DNA of 55,221 bases, taken from NCBI GenBank assembly GCA_021108035.1, contig JAIORQ010000062.1, positions 1 through 55,221 of the forward strand. The letters run 5' to 3'. The DNA comes from Bacteroidales bacterium. GTDB lineage: Bacteria; Bacteroidota; Bacteroidia; Bacteroidales; JAADGE01. Below the pieces are notes generated by a model. The model was not told the origin of the DNA and ran no database searches. It saw only the letters and a program-made list of their open reading frames with translations. This document shows, piece after piece, positions 19,609-27,721 of the stretch; the stretch's first letter is position 1, and every line of letters begins with the position of its first letter. Position numbers and translations under genes: made by a program.

Positions 19609-19780
19609 AAGACAAACATACAAAACTATTTGATATTGTCAAACAGATTGTGTTAATTATATTCGATTATATCAAACATTCTTTATTGGAGCCTCTATAA
19701 TTCTAACAATAAAACTGCTGTATTATGGCAATTTGCAAAATCAGTTGCTTTGCACCAATGCAGGTTAAGGTAATATATGC

Positions 19781-19816
19781 AAAAACCGAAGCCTTCGCTT
19801 CAAGCGAAGGCTTCGG
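19781..19816 (-). terminator. Rho-independent terminator of the DUF4197 gene
   Basis: A perfect 15-bp inverted repeat (CCGAAGCCTTCGCTT, one base, then its reverse complement) spans 19,786-19,816. Read on the minus strand it is followed by five T. It lies 27 bp after the stop of the minus-strand lipoprotein gene. Confidence 0.75.
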
Positions 19817-19842
19817 TAAATTTGTTTCGGTTTTATAATTTA

Positions 19843-20676
19843 CTAAGATACTTTAAAAACGTAACCAAAAACCTTTTGTATTATATCAAGAGCCCATTCA
19901 TATGGATTTTTTCTGATTTTTTTCTCTTCTTCTCCGACCTTATAAAACAAACCGTCAAGAGCTTTGCCGGTAGCAAATTGTCCGAGAGTCAGTTCTTCAT
20001 TTACCTTAGATTCTTGTGATAAATTAATAATTATTTCAGGTGTAGTAATTCCAAGTAGTTCATTAGCAGTATATAATATATATGCAGCATCAACAGCACT
20101 ATTAAAATATTTTATTAATTCAAACCATAACTCATTTGTGGAGAGCCCTATACTAAGTAAATCTTTATCAAGAGTTGCATCAATCTTTGGTGCATATAAA
20201 CCTGTTAGGTCGTTATAAGTATTAGCTTTTAGATAATTGGTTGCTGCAATTGAATCAAAATCTGATTTTGACGTGCTTTTGCCTTGCAAAATATTTAATC
20301 CGTCTTGGATGCTCATTCCGGTTATTGCACCGACAAAAATTGGTTTTGCTTCTTTTGCTGCTTCCTCTGCTGAACGATTAATACTTAAAATTGTTTTTTC
20401 AACATATCCGCTGCCTGCAATGTCTTCAATTTGCTCAATATATTGAAGCATAGGCTCTGCTTCCGGCGGCAAGAAAATTTTAATAAGATCATCACCATAA
20501 TAGCCGTTAACTGCACTTAAAACCGTAACAGAAGAATCAGTACCGATTTTCAAGGCAGTTTTTAACCCTTCAACAATTTCTTCTTCAGATAATCCGTTTT
20601 CAGATTTATTAAATAAATCGCAAGAGCCAAAGAAAATAATACTCGCTAAAAATGTGTATAAAATAAATTTTTTCAT
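19843..20676 (-). CDS. DUF4197 lipoprotein
   Basis: The 277-aa protein begins with a lipoprotein signal (MKKFILYTFLASIIFFGSC, lipidated Cys19). The mature part matches the DUF4197 family: GLKTALKIGTDSSVTVLSAVNGYYGDDLIKIFLPP, INRSAEEAAKEAKPIFVGAI and the C-terminal ATGKALDGLFYKVGEEEKKIRKNP. It probably sits in the periplasm anchored to a membrane. Function unknown. It is monocistronic with its own terminator. Confidence 0.85.
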   Translation of the reverse strand: MKKFILYTFLASIIFFGSCDLFNKSENGLSEEEIVEGLKTALKIGTDSSVTVLSAVNGYYGDDLIKIFLPPEAEPMLQYIEQIEDIAGSGYVEKTILSINRSAEEAAKEAKPIFVGAITGMSIQDGLNILQGKSTSKSDFDSIAATNYLKANTYNDLTGLYAPKIDATLDKDLLSIGLSTNELWFELIKYFNSAVDAAYILYTANELLGITTPEIIINLSQESKVNEELTLGQFATGKALDGLFYKVGEEEKKIRKNPYEWALDIIQKVFGYVFKVS

Positions 20677-20962
20677 AATATATATATTTTAGATGGTTTA
20701 TGAAAAGATAATCTTATTGAAAATAATTCGCCGATGTTTTTCTAATTCATTTATTTTCAGTAATTATACGACAGTATTTATAACCGGCACTTATCCTCTA
20801 CAAATTTAATTATTTATTATTGATAAAACATGATTTTTCAGCAAAAACATTAGCTTGTAAACAAATAACTTTTTTTTATTACTTTTACTTCAATTTCTGA
20901 AATATTATAAGCCTTAAAACTTTTGATTATTTTTATAATGATATTAAAACTTAATTTTGGAT

Positions 20963-21946
20963 ATGAGTTCCTTCGAAAAAAAATTAAACAAACATATTGA
21001 CAAAGTGTTAGCTCTTCAAAAAAGCGAAGAAGAAAAAATGCTCAGTTTAGAGGAATTGAAAGAGATTGATATGGGTCTGGGAGTAACAGAAGAAGAATGG
21101 GAGCAGATGATGGAAAAGGCAAAAAAAGAAGAAAAGTTGGCACAAAATCATTTTTATTATAAAAATTATAAAGATGCATATACAACTGCTGAATCTGCTG
21201 TGTCAATAAACCCATATTTAACCCAAGCTCTTGTATTGATGGCTGATTCTGCTCTGAAAATATATGAAACAGAAGATGATGACGATTTTTTAATTAAAGC
21301 AGAAAATCATGCTAAAGAAGTTTTGAAACAATCTCCGGCAGAAAACAGAGCCGTTGAAATATTAGCAATCTTAAACAAACATAAAAAGACAGAAAAAACC
21401 CAACGTTCAAAGATGATTAAAATCGGTGGAGGAGTTGTTATTGTTGCAATATTGATATTAGCAATCATTTTTTGGCCGAGAGAGAAAAAACCAAAAAAAA
21501 TTAATGAGTCTGTTAAGTTTGAATTGATTGATGCTGAAGAAAATGCAAATGCAAAATGGGCACAAGTTGAAAATGTTATAAGCAGAAGAGATAATTTAAT
21601 TCCTCAGCTTTTTACACTTACTGTTTCAGAAGATGAAAATATTGTTCAACTCAAAAAAGATACAGAAAAAATCAAGCAAGAAATTGCTTTAGTTGATGGT
21701 GATAAACGAATTGAATTACAGGCTGAATTACAAAAAAAATACCAAGAGCTTACAAATTCAATTTCAAAAAATAACAATGATGAAAATATTGCAACATTGA
21801 TGGTTCAACTTGAAGGATCTTACAACAGAATTGCTGTTGAAGGAAAAAGATATAATGATGTTGTAAAAAATTATAATATTCTTGTAAAAAAATACGGAAG
21901 TGATTTTCCGGAATTCAAAATAAAACCCTATTTTAAGGGGCAATAA
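20963..21946 (+). CDS. TPR-like / LemA-domain membrane protein
   Basis: This 327-aa protein (ATG start; a TTG two codons upstream is less likely) has an acidic coiled N-terminus and a TPR-like segment NHFYYKNYKDAYTTAESAVS. One membrane helix follows near residues 154-171. The C-terminal domain resembles LemA: NAKWAQVENVISRRDNLIPQL, then ...NRIAVEGKRYNDVVKNYN. It lies 79 bp upstream of a TPM-domain gene; LemA and TPM-domain proteins are a recurrent pair across bacteria. Fusion of TPR repeats to LemA is unusual. Biochemical role unknown. Confidence 0.7.
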   Translation: MSSFEKKLNKHIDKVLALQKSEEEKMLSLEELKEIDMGLGVTEEEWEQMMEKAKKEEKLAQNHFYYKNYKDAYTTAESAVSINPYLTQALVLMADSALKIYETEDDDDFLIKAENHAKEVLKQSPAENRAVEILAILNKHKKTEKTQRSKMIKIGGGVVIVAILILAIIFWPREKKPKKINESVKFELIDAEENANAKWAQVENVISRRDNLIPQLFTLTVSEDENIVQLKKDTEKIKQEIALVDGDKRIELQAELQKKYQELTNSISKNNNDENIATLMVQLEGSYNRIAVEGKRYNDVVKNYNILVKKYGSDFPEFKIKPYFKGQ

Positions 21947-21992
21947 ACTGTTTACTGTAAATAAATTTTTTAATATCGGGATAAAGGGTTTA

Positions 21993-22010
21993 ACACAGAT
22001 TCCACAGAAA
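21993..22010. repeat. ACACAGATTCCACAGA dispersed repeat
   Basis: ACACAGATTCCACAGAA in the LemA-TPM gap recurs almost exactly at 42,660-42,676, where it forms half of a palindrome. It is probably a small intergenic repeat family of this genome. Confidence 0.35.
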
Positions 22011-22025
22011 AATAATTTAACAATC

Positions 22026-23288
22026 ATGAAAAAAATAACAATTTTAATTATAGGCTTTTTGTTTTTGAATTTGTATTCCTATTCACAATGGACGGTACAA
22101 ACTGTTCCCGATCCCAAACAAAGCGGCAAGGGTTTTGTTTCAAATCCGGATAATATTTTAACAGATACAGAGCTTGCATATCTTGACAGTATTATTCAAG
22201 AAGTTCAAGATTCATTAAAAGCAGAAATCGCAATAGTTATGCTGCAATCAATTGGAGCTGAAGTTCCTAAAACATTTGCAACAGAACTGTTTAATCATTG
22301 GGGAATAGGCAATGCAGAAACAGATAACGGTCTGTTGATCTTATTTGTTAAGGATCAAAGACGTATTGAATTTGAAACCGGCTACGGAACAGAGCAAATT
22401 CTTTCTGATGCAAAATGCTACGGTATTCAACAAGAGTACATGGTCCCGAGATTTAAAGAAGCAAATTACGGACAAGGAATTATAGACGGAACAAAAGAAG
22501 TTGTTCGAATATTTATGGGACGTGCAGAAGAGATAATACCTTCAGACACAGAAAGTACCAATACCTCAAATGATTATAATTATAAAGATGAATCTGACTG
22601 TGATTATAGTTTTTACGAAAGAAACAGAGGAATTCTTATTCTTTATTTTATAATTATTGCAGCTGTACTGCTTTTGTTTTTTATATTATTACTTATCAGC
22701 ATTTTAGAAAAAGATTATTTTAACAGATATCAAAGATTGAGATTATTTCGCTTATATATTTGGTTTATTTTATTTCCTGTTCCTTTTATTGCTGTTTATA
22801 TAATTGTCAGAATAATTATGGAGAGATGGCGTAATACACCAAGAATCAGTGAAAAAACCGGGCTGATAATGCATAAACTTACAGAAAATGAAGAAGATAA
22901 ATATCTTAAAAAAGGTCAAATTTCAGAAGAAAATGTCAGATCAATTGATTATGATGTTTGGATTTCGGGAGAAGAAGATGATATTTTGATTCAAGCCTAT
23001 AAACGTTGGTTTTCAAAATATAATGCTTGTCCCAAGTGCAAATTCAAAACATATTATAAAGTTTATGATAAGGTTATCAGACAACCAACTTATTCAAGTA
23101 CGGGAACGGGTGAAAAGTCTTATAAATGCACAAACTGCGGTCATGCAAAAGTATATACATACACAATTGCTAAAAAAACTAAAACCTCATCATCAAGTTC
23201 CGGTTCTTCATCTTCCTCTTGGAGCGGCGGCAGTTCTTCTTGGGGAGGAGGAAGTTCCGGAGGAGGTGGTGCAGGAAGCAGTTGGTAA
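22026..23288 (+). CDS. TPM-domain (DUF477) membrane protein
   Basis: The 420-aa protein starts with a signal peptide (about residues 1-21) and a TPM domain (about 30-160: GFVSNPDNILTDTELAYLDSIIQ, ELFNHWGIG, DNGLLILFV, RRIEFETGYG). Two membrane helices follow (about 200-226 and 237-262). A cytosolic zinc-ribbon-like motif has CPKC at 335-338 and CTNC at 368-371. It ends in a Ser/Gly-rich tail (about 385-420), which is typical of TPM proteins. It follows the LemA-like gene and probably acts with it. Confidence 0.88.
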   Translation: MKKITILIIGFLFLNLYSYSQWTVQTVPDPKQSGKGFVSNPDNILTDTELAYLDSIIQEVQDSLKAEIAIVMLQSIGAEVPKTFATELFNHWGIGNAETDNGLLILFVKDQRRIEFETGYGTEQILSDAKCYGIQQEYMVPRFKEANYGQGIIDGTKEVVRIFMGRAEEIIPSDTESTNTSNDYNYKDESDCDYSFYERNRGILILYFIIIAAVLLLFFILLLISILEKDYFNRYQRLRLFRLYIWFILFPVPFIAVYIIVRIIMERWRNTPRISEKTGLIMHKLTENEEDKYLKKGQISEENVRSIDYDVWISGEEDDILIQAYKRWFSKYNACPKCKFKTYYKVYDKVIRQPTYSSTGTGEKSYKCTNCGHAKVYTYTIAKKTKTSSSSSGSSSSSWSGGSSSWGGGSSGGGGAGSSW

Positions 23289-23327
23289 GACACACAATTA
23301 CGGCTCTACCATTATTTTTTGAAATTT

Positions 23328-23360
23328 TTTGAAATTTGAAAGCTGTTTTTTTTACTTTTG
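23328..23360 (+). promoter_or_regulatory. Promoter of trxA
   Basis: TTTG at 23,328-23,331, a 21-base spacer and TACTTTTG at 23,353-23,360 fit the Bacteroidota promoter pattern. The trxA ATG lies 28 bases downstream. Confidence 0.5.
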
Positions 23361-23388
23361 CAATTATTCAACTAAAAAAATTATTATT

Positions 23389-23709
23389 ATGGCAATAACA
23401 GAAGTAACCGATCAAAATTTTAACGAAATTGTTTTACAATCGGATATTCCCGTAATGGTTGACTTATGGGCAGCTTGGTGCGGACCTTGTAAAATGATAC
23501 ATCCTATTATTGAAGAAATATCTCAGGAATATGAAGGCAAGGCATTAATGGTAAAATTAGATGTTGACATAAACAAAGAAACAGCACTGAAATACGGAAT
23601 AAGAAATATCCCGACCGTTTTATATATAAAAAATGGGGAACTTGTTGATAAACAGGTTGGTGCTGTTCCGAAAAAGAAATTTATTGAGAAATTAGAACCA
23701 ATTTTGTAA
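23389..23709 (+). CDS. trxA: Thioredoxin
   Basis: This 106-aa cytosolic disulfide reductase has the active site WCGPCK (Cys31, Cys34) and the cis-Pro motif IPTVLYIKNGE. I chose the start at MAITEVTD; an upstream in-frame start would add 20 residues that cover the promoter and are not thioredoxin-like. It marks the left core-gene border of the cassette array. Confidence 0.95.
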   Translation: MAITEVTDQNFNEIVLQSDIPVMVDLWAAWCGPCKMIHPIIEEISQEYEGKALMVKLDVDINKETALKYGIRNIPTVLYIKNGELVDKQVGAVPKKKFIEKLEPIL

Positions 23710-23728
23710 AGCTTTTTAGTAAAGAAAA

Positions 23729-23816
23729 AGTAACAAAATAAAAATATGACCTCTACACAATGAAGAAATATCAACCGGAAAAATTGTTTTTGTTACTGTT
23801 ATACAAATGTTAGCAT
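23729..23816 (+). other. Left-most degenerate attC-like site
   Basis: AGTAACAAAA at 23,729 pairs with TTTTGTTACT ending at 23,797 across a 40-base interior. TTATACAAAT then leads to GTTAGCAT at 23,809-23,816. The last part matches the L'-R' end of the attC at 25,634-25,763 (TTATACAAATCGTTG). GTTAGCAT is the exact complement of ATGCTAAC at the end of the following cassette. A trxA terminator role for the hairpin is an alternative. Confidence 0.45.
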
Positions 23817-23831
23817 TAATAAAGAATTAAT

Positions 23832-24410
23832 ATGGAAAACGAATTTACAGAAGTTATGTCTCAACGGACAGACGAAGAATTAATCAATATAGTAACTGTA
23901 CAGAGAGATGATTATAATCCAATCGCCGTTGAAGTAGCTGAAAATGAAATTAAAAGACGGGGTATTGACACAAGTGAATTTGAAGAAATAGGAAAAAAAA
24001 TAATTGTCGAAATTGAAAAAAAAGAGAAAATTGACAAAAATAATGCAAAATCTTTTTTGCGATTAATTAATCTCTTAATTGACACAGCTTCGATATTTAT
24101 TATAATTGTTATAATTAGTTTTTTTATTCAACCTATCGGAAAAGAAATGAATCATTTTTTAAGTCTTATAATTTCTATTGGAACTTATATTATCTATTAT
24201 TTGGTACTGGAAATTCAATTCAATAAAACAATTGGGAAATTCTTGACAAAAACAAAAGTCGTTACTGTGAATGAACAAAAACCGAATAAATCTGATATTA
24301 TTACTAGAACTTTTTGCCGTTTAATACCTTTGGATAAAATATCATTTTTGTTTACTAAAAACGGATTTCACGATAATTTTTCTGATACAAAAGTTATTAA
24401 TGATAGATAA
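23832..24410 (+). CDS. RDD-family membrane protein (cassette gene)
   Basis: This 192-aa protein starts with a soluble acidic segment of about 70 residues (EVMSQRTDEELINIVTVQRDDY; similar segments occur in other Bacteroidota membrane proteins). An RDD domain follows with FLRLINLLIDTASI and two or three membrane helices (about 80-135), then GKFLTKTKVV and ITRTFCRLIPLDKISFLF. RDD proteins include putative ion transporters; its role is unknown. It starts 16 bases after the cassette border and ends 13 bases before the R'' arm of its attC, the compact layout usual for cassettes. Confidence 0.75.
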   Translation: MENEFTEVMSQRTDEELINIVTVQRDDYNPIAVEVAENEIKRRGIDTSEFEEIGKKIIVEIEKKEKIDKNNAKSFLRLINLLIDTASIFIIIVIISFFIQPIGKEMNHFLSLIISIGTYIIYYLVLEIQFNKTIGKFLTKTKVVTVNEQKPNKSDIITRTFCRLIPLDKISFLFTKNGFHDNFSDTKVINDR

Positions 24411-24423
24411 AATGAAAAACTAA

Positions 24424-24599
24424 TGCTAACAAGCAAATAAACAACATGCGGTGAAGCAGAAATACGCAAGCATAAAGGGAATTTGCAAGGTCGCAAAAAT
24501 TTTGAAATTAAAATAATTTATAAGGCAAAAATTTGTGCTGTGAGCAAACCGAGAGATTGTCGGAATTAACTCCGCACGTTGCCTATTTAAACGTTACCT
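24424..24599 (+). other. attC-like recombination site 1
   Basis: The 176-bp site runs from R'' TGCTAAC (24,424-24,430) to R' GTTACCT (24,593-24,599). The inner arms are AACAACATGCGG and CCGCACGTTGCC, so the single strand can fold into a long imperfect hairpin as integron recombination substrates do. It shares length (176 bp), ATGCGG/CCGCACG arms and CGCAAAAATTTT with site 3. Confidence 0.7.
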
Positions 24600-24626
24600 G
24601 CAAGGTAAAGAAACATACTACAAACT

Positions 24627-25622
24627 ATGAGCGATAAGAATATAAATAATCTTACATATGATTTTGCAATCTCTTACGCTGGAGAGGATACAGAAATAGC
24701 AAATGGAATATTTCAGTCTTTATCGGAGAAGTATGATGAATTTAAAATATTCTTTGCCAAAAGGGACAGAAATAAATTAATAGGAGAAGATGGAGAAGAA
24801 TTCTTCGAAAATCTTTTTAATTCAGCAAAACAAGTTATTGTTATTTTATCAGAGAGTTACAAGAAAAAGGAATGGACTCGATATGAATGGGATATAATTA
24901 AAGAACGAAATAAAGAAAATCGCTGTATTCCTATCAAAGTTGATAATGTCAAGATTCTCGGTTTGCCATCTAATTTCATTTATCTAAAATTCGAAGGTGA
25001 TTATGAGGATATTGCAAATTTATGCATTGAGAAAATTGTTACTTATGAAAAAAATGCTGGAATAATAAGAAAATCTCGTTTGCAAAAACTAACAGAAGCT
25101 CTTGAAAACTCAAGAGGGACAGTTGATAAGTCCGTTCAGTTGGTTGTTGACAAAAGAGAAAGGACTCCTCTTCAAGATATTAATATGCCTGATGGTGATT
25201 TTGAGGCGTCATATAAGATTGTAAAAACAGAGGAATTGCCCTATTCGACAATACAAAGAATTATTGCACGAATAGATTTACCTGATAACTTGACGAAAGA
25301 AGAAGTTTCTTTTAATATCAAATATTGCACCGCTGAAATCTTTAATCAAAGAAAACCTGATGCTCTAGGTATTTTCGCGTATTGCTCAAAAGCTTCTAAT
25401 TTTCTTGGTTTTGAGAAATTTAATGTCGCCAAGTCTGATTTTGCACCATTTGGAGATTGGGGACAGGCAGAACAAGGATTCGCATATAATTTACCATCAG
25501 GTAAATTTGATTGGAAAATTGACTTTGAGGAAAGCTATTTTGATAAAAAAAAACGAATTCAGACATCTGAAGAATTAGCAAGAGAATTAGTAATGGAAAT
25601 GCCGAAAAACAAAAGGAAATAA
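24627..25622 (+). CDS. TIR-domain protein (cassette gene, putative defence effector)
   Basis: The 331-aa protein has an N-terminal TIR domain (about residues 9-140). YDFAISYAGEDTEIA is the first strand and box, IVILSESYKKKEWTRYEW carries the conserved Trp-x3-Glu (Glu87, the position of the NADase catalytic Glu in active TIRs), and RCIPIKVD follows. The C-terminal half (about 165-325, including CTAEIFNQRKPDALGIFAYCSKASNF) is a separate domain I do not recognise; it may sense a trigger. Bacterial TIR proteins often degrade NAD in anti-phage defence; that role here is inference. It lies alone in its own cassette. Confidence 0.75.
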   Translation: MSDKNINNLTYDFAISYAGEDTEIANGIFQSLSEKYDEFKIFFAKRDRNKLIGEDGEEFFENLFNSAKQVIVILSESYKKKEWTRYEWDIIKERNKENRCIPIKVDNVKILGLPSNFIYLKFEGDYEDIANLCIEKIVTYEKNAGIIRKSRLQKLTEALENSRGTVDKSVQLVVDKRERTPLQDINMPDGDFEASYKIVKTEELPYSTIQRIIARIDLPDNLTKEEVSFNIKYCTAEIFNQRKPDALGIFAYCSKASNFLGFEKFNVAKSDFAPFGDWGQAEQGFAYNLPSGKFDWKIDFEESYFDKKKRIQTSEELARELVMEMPKNKRK

Positions 25623-25633
25623 GAAAACCCAGC

Positions 25634-25763
25634 AGGTAACAATGTATAAAAATAATAGCCGACACAGTAGTAAATTCAAGAGTTGTAGCCCGCTTCAACT
25701 TTCTTGTGCCTTGACAGGAAAGTGCCACGCAGTCGGCTAATATTCTTATACAAATCGTTGTGC
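25634..25763 (+). other. attC-like recombination site 2
   Basis: The 130-bp site has R'' AGGTAAC (25,634-25,640), L'' AATGTATAAAAATAATAGCC, L' GGCTAATATTCTTATAC and R' GTTGTGC (25,757-25,763). GCCGAC and GTCGGC pair exactly. The same arms recur in the site at 30,022-30,816, showing they belong to one site family. Confidence 0.75.
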
Positions 25764-25773
25764 TTCATAAGAA

Positions 25774-26295
25774 ATGAGACGAATAATATTCATATTAATA
25801 ATTGTCACTTTGATTTTAAATTCTTGTGTGGATAATAATCATGTAAAATATAAAGCTTTACAAATAAGATTTTATCCGAGTTTCATGACTAATTCAACAT
25901 TTAATCTTGACCTGAACAAATGGGAATGTGAATTCATTATAGATAAAGGTGTAATCTTATTAGACAAGAATGAAATAATTGAAATTGATGAAACCAAAAA
26001 ATATTGGATAGAAATAGAGCCAAATGAAAGACAAGATTTATATAATCTAACAGATAAAATTACTCAACTTGATGACTTGGATGGTATTGGGAGAGATGGG
26101 TTGACTGTTTTTTTCGATATTATAACAAATATGAATGATACAATTACAAAAACGGCTTGGTCACCAAAAGAAGGAACAGTTGAATATGATTTGATGACAA
26201 AAGTTCAATATATTTCATATGAGATTCATGAACAAGAACTGTATATATACTTTAATGAATTAGAAAAATATAAACGAAGCACAACAAACAACTAA
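25774..26295 (+). CDS. Lipoprotein of unknown function (cassette gene)
   Basis: The 173-aa protein has a lipoprotein signal with LNSC (Cys18). The mature part is rich in acidic and aromatic residues, with WECEFIIDKGVILLDKNEIIEID and an NDTITKTAWSPKEGTVEYDLMTK segment. I do not recognise the family. The last residues (RSTTNN) and the stop codon are encoded by the R'' arm and following bases of attC site 3, so the recombination site shapes the C-terminus. Start codon lies 17 bases after the cassette border. Confidence 0.65.
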   Translation: MRRIIFILIIVTLILNSCVDNNHVKYKALQIRFYPSFMTNSTFNLDLNKWECEFIIDKGVILLDKNEIIEIDETKKYWIEIEPNERQDLYNLTDKITQLDDLDGIGRDGLTVFFDIITNMNDTITKTAWSPKEGTVEYDLMTKVQYISYEIHEQELYIYFNELEKYKRSTTNN

Positions 26296-26454
26296 AAAAT
26301 CATGCGGTAGTCGTAAATTGAAAACAAGAGCAAGAAATTGGCTCCGCAAAAATTTTAATTTATAATAACAAAAGATAAGGCAAAATTTTGGCTAAATTGC
26401 AAACTGAAAAGTTATCAGAAAATATGCCGCACGCTTTTTAGTCAACCGTTCAGC
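26279..26454 (+). other. attC-like recombination site 3
   Basis: This 176-bp site runs from R'' GCACAAC (26,279-26,285) to R' GTTCAGC (26,448-26,454). ACTAAAAAATCATGCGG pairs with CCGCACGCTTTTTAGT. It resembles site 1 in length, arms and interior (CGCAAAAATTTT, ATAAGGCAAAA). Confidence 0.7.
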
Positions 26455-26474
26455 AAGCCATAACAAATAAAATA

Positions 26475-26732
26475 ATGACAGATGTTAAATTAGCATATTA
26501 CAAACAAAAAGATTGGAAAAGGTTTATCAGTTTGATTGATGACAGAGAAAGCATGCATGATAGTTGGGAAGAGTGGTATAATGCCTTTCTGAAAACTAAA
26601 CAAGGATTGATAAATCAAGGATTAAGGGTTTTTGATATTGAGGTTGATTTAGATAAGCTAACAGAATATTGTAAAATTCACAAGATAAAAAATAACGGGA
26701 AAGCACGCTCTCAATTTGTACAATCACAATAA
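26475..26732 (+). CDS. Small cassette-type protein of unknown function
   Basis: The 85-aa soluble protein reads as one helical domain with DSWEEWYNAFLKTKQGLINQG and DLDKLTEYCKIHKIKNNGKARSQFV. It resembles, from memory, small hypothetical proteins carried in cassettes and genomic islands; I cannot name the family. It begins 20 bases after the attC 3 R' arm. No attC follows it, and the DUF58 gene starts 6 bp after its stop. Confidence 0.6.
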   Translation: MTDVKLAYYKQKDWKRFISLIDDRESMHDSWEEWYNAFLKTKQGLINQGLRVFDIEVDLDKLTEYCKIHKIKNNGKARSQFVQSQ

Positions 26733-26738
26733 AAACAC

Positions 26739-27659
26739 ATGAAAAACATAGATGACATAAGCGAACTCAAGCAATTTGAAAATCTTGAACTTCTTGCAAA
26801 GTTGGTAGTTGAGGGTTTTATTACCGGCTTACATAAAAGTCCGTTTCACGGATTTTCTGTTGAATTTGCTGAACATCGATTGTATAATACCGGAGAGTCA
26901 ATTAAGAATATTGACTGGAAACTGTACGGCAAAACAGATAAAATGTTTGTAAAACGTTATGAAGAAGAAACCAACCTACGCAGCCGCATTATTATTGATA
27001 CCTCTTCTTCCATGTTATTCCCTTATAAAGAAAAGCACAGGCAAACTAAACTTATGTTTTCTGTGTATTGTGCGGCATCATTAATTCATCTTTTAAGAAA
27101 GCAAAGAGATGCTGTAGGTTTAACCCTCTTTTCCGATGAACTTGAGTTACATACGCAAACAAAAATGTCTTCTGTTCATTCAAGGTTGTTATACGGAAAA
27201 TTAAATCAATTAGCCTTTGGAGACATTCCTTTAAATAAAAAAAGTAAGCCGGCGGAACTGCTTCATTTAATTTCGGACAAAATACATAAACGCTCCCTTG
27301 TAATTATCTTTAGTGACATGTTCAGTTCCGAAGATCCGGAAAAACTGTTTTCGGCCTTGCAACACCTCAAACACAGCAAACATGAGGTAATTCTTTTTCA
27401 TGTAACAGATAAAGATCATGAAGCTGAATTTAAATATCATAACCGTCCGTATAAATTCATTGATATGGAAACAGGCGAAACCGTAAAACTCAATCCGAAT
27501 GAAGTAAGGGATTATTACAAAAATTCATCCGGACAGTTTTATAATAATCTGAAATTAAAATGCGGACAATATAAAATTGATTTCATTCAAGCCGATGTTA
27601 AATCCGATTTTAAGGAAATACTTGTTCCTTATTTGATTAAGAGGAGTAAGTTACATTAG
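26739..27659 (+). CDS. DUF58 (von Willebrand A-like) protein
   Basis: This 306-aa protein is of the MoxR-associated DUF58 family. SPFHGFSVEFAEHRLYNTGESIKNIDWKLYGKTD-type residues form the DUF58 core (about 34-66). It is followed by a VWA-like fold with the MIDAS DTSSS (Asp87) and VIIFSDMFSSEDPE. The usual MoxR and Bat genes are not adjacent. It is probably the ancestral neighbour of trxA now separated by inserted cassettes; that is inference. A 9-base match to the preceding cassette end inside the conserved EFAEH codons is judged a coincidence. Confidence 0.85.
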   Translation: MKNIDDISELKQFENLELLAKLVVEGFITGLHKSPFHGFSVEFAEHRLYNTGESIKNIDWKLYGKTDKMFVKRYEEETNLRSRIIIDTSSSMLFPYKEKHRQTKLMFSVYCAASLIHLLRKQRDAVGLTLFSDELELHTQTKMSSVHSRLLYGKLNQLAFGDIPLNKKSKPAELLHLISDKIHKRSLVIIFSDMFSSEDPEKLFSALQHLKHSKHEVILFHVTDKDHEAEFKYHNRPYKFIDMETGETVKLNPNEVRDYYKNSSGQFYNNLKLKCGQYKIDFIQADVKSDFKEILVPYLIKRSKLH

Positions 27660-27721
27660 AAGGTTTAAGACAACATTTTTATTTTCTGTTTATTGATTTT
27701 TAATTTTCGTGCAGATACAGA

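Larger units (their letters stand above)
23809..26454 (+). mobile_element. Array of three integron-type gene cassettes (CALIN-like)
   Basis: Three plus-strand gene-plus-attC units follow each other between trxA and the DUF58 gene. In every unit the start is the exact reverse complement of the R'' arm at its end. The pairs are GTTAGCAT with ATGCTAAC (RDD unit), GTTACCTGC with GCAGGTAAC (TIR unit), and GTTGTGCTTC with GAAGCACAAC (lipoprotein unit). This is what site-specific integration of circular cassettes at G|TT produces. A fourth unit starts with GTTCAGC and the 85-aa gene but shows no attC of its own. No integrase gene is present in the window, so this is called a cluster of attC sites lacking an integrase. 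Confidence 0.75.

Noticed and set aside
26865-26875. TTGCTGAAC in the DUF58 gene, complement of the GTTCAGCAA that starts the 85-aa cassette unit
   Set aside because: It falls in the conserved EFAEH codons of DUF58 proteins and has no inner attC arms, so a chance match is more likely than a cassette end.
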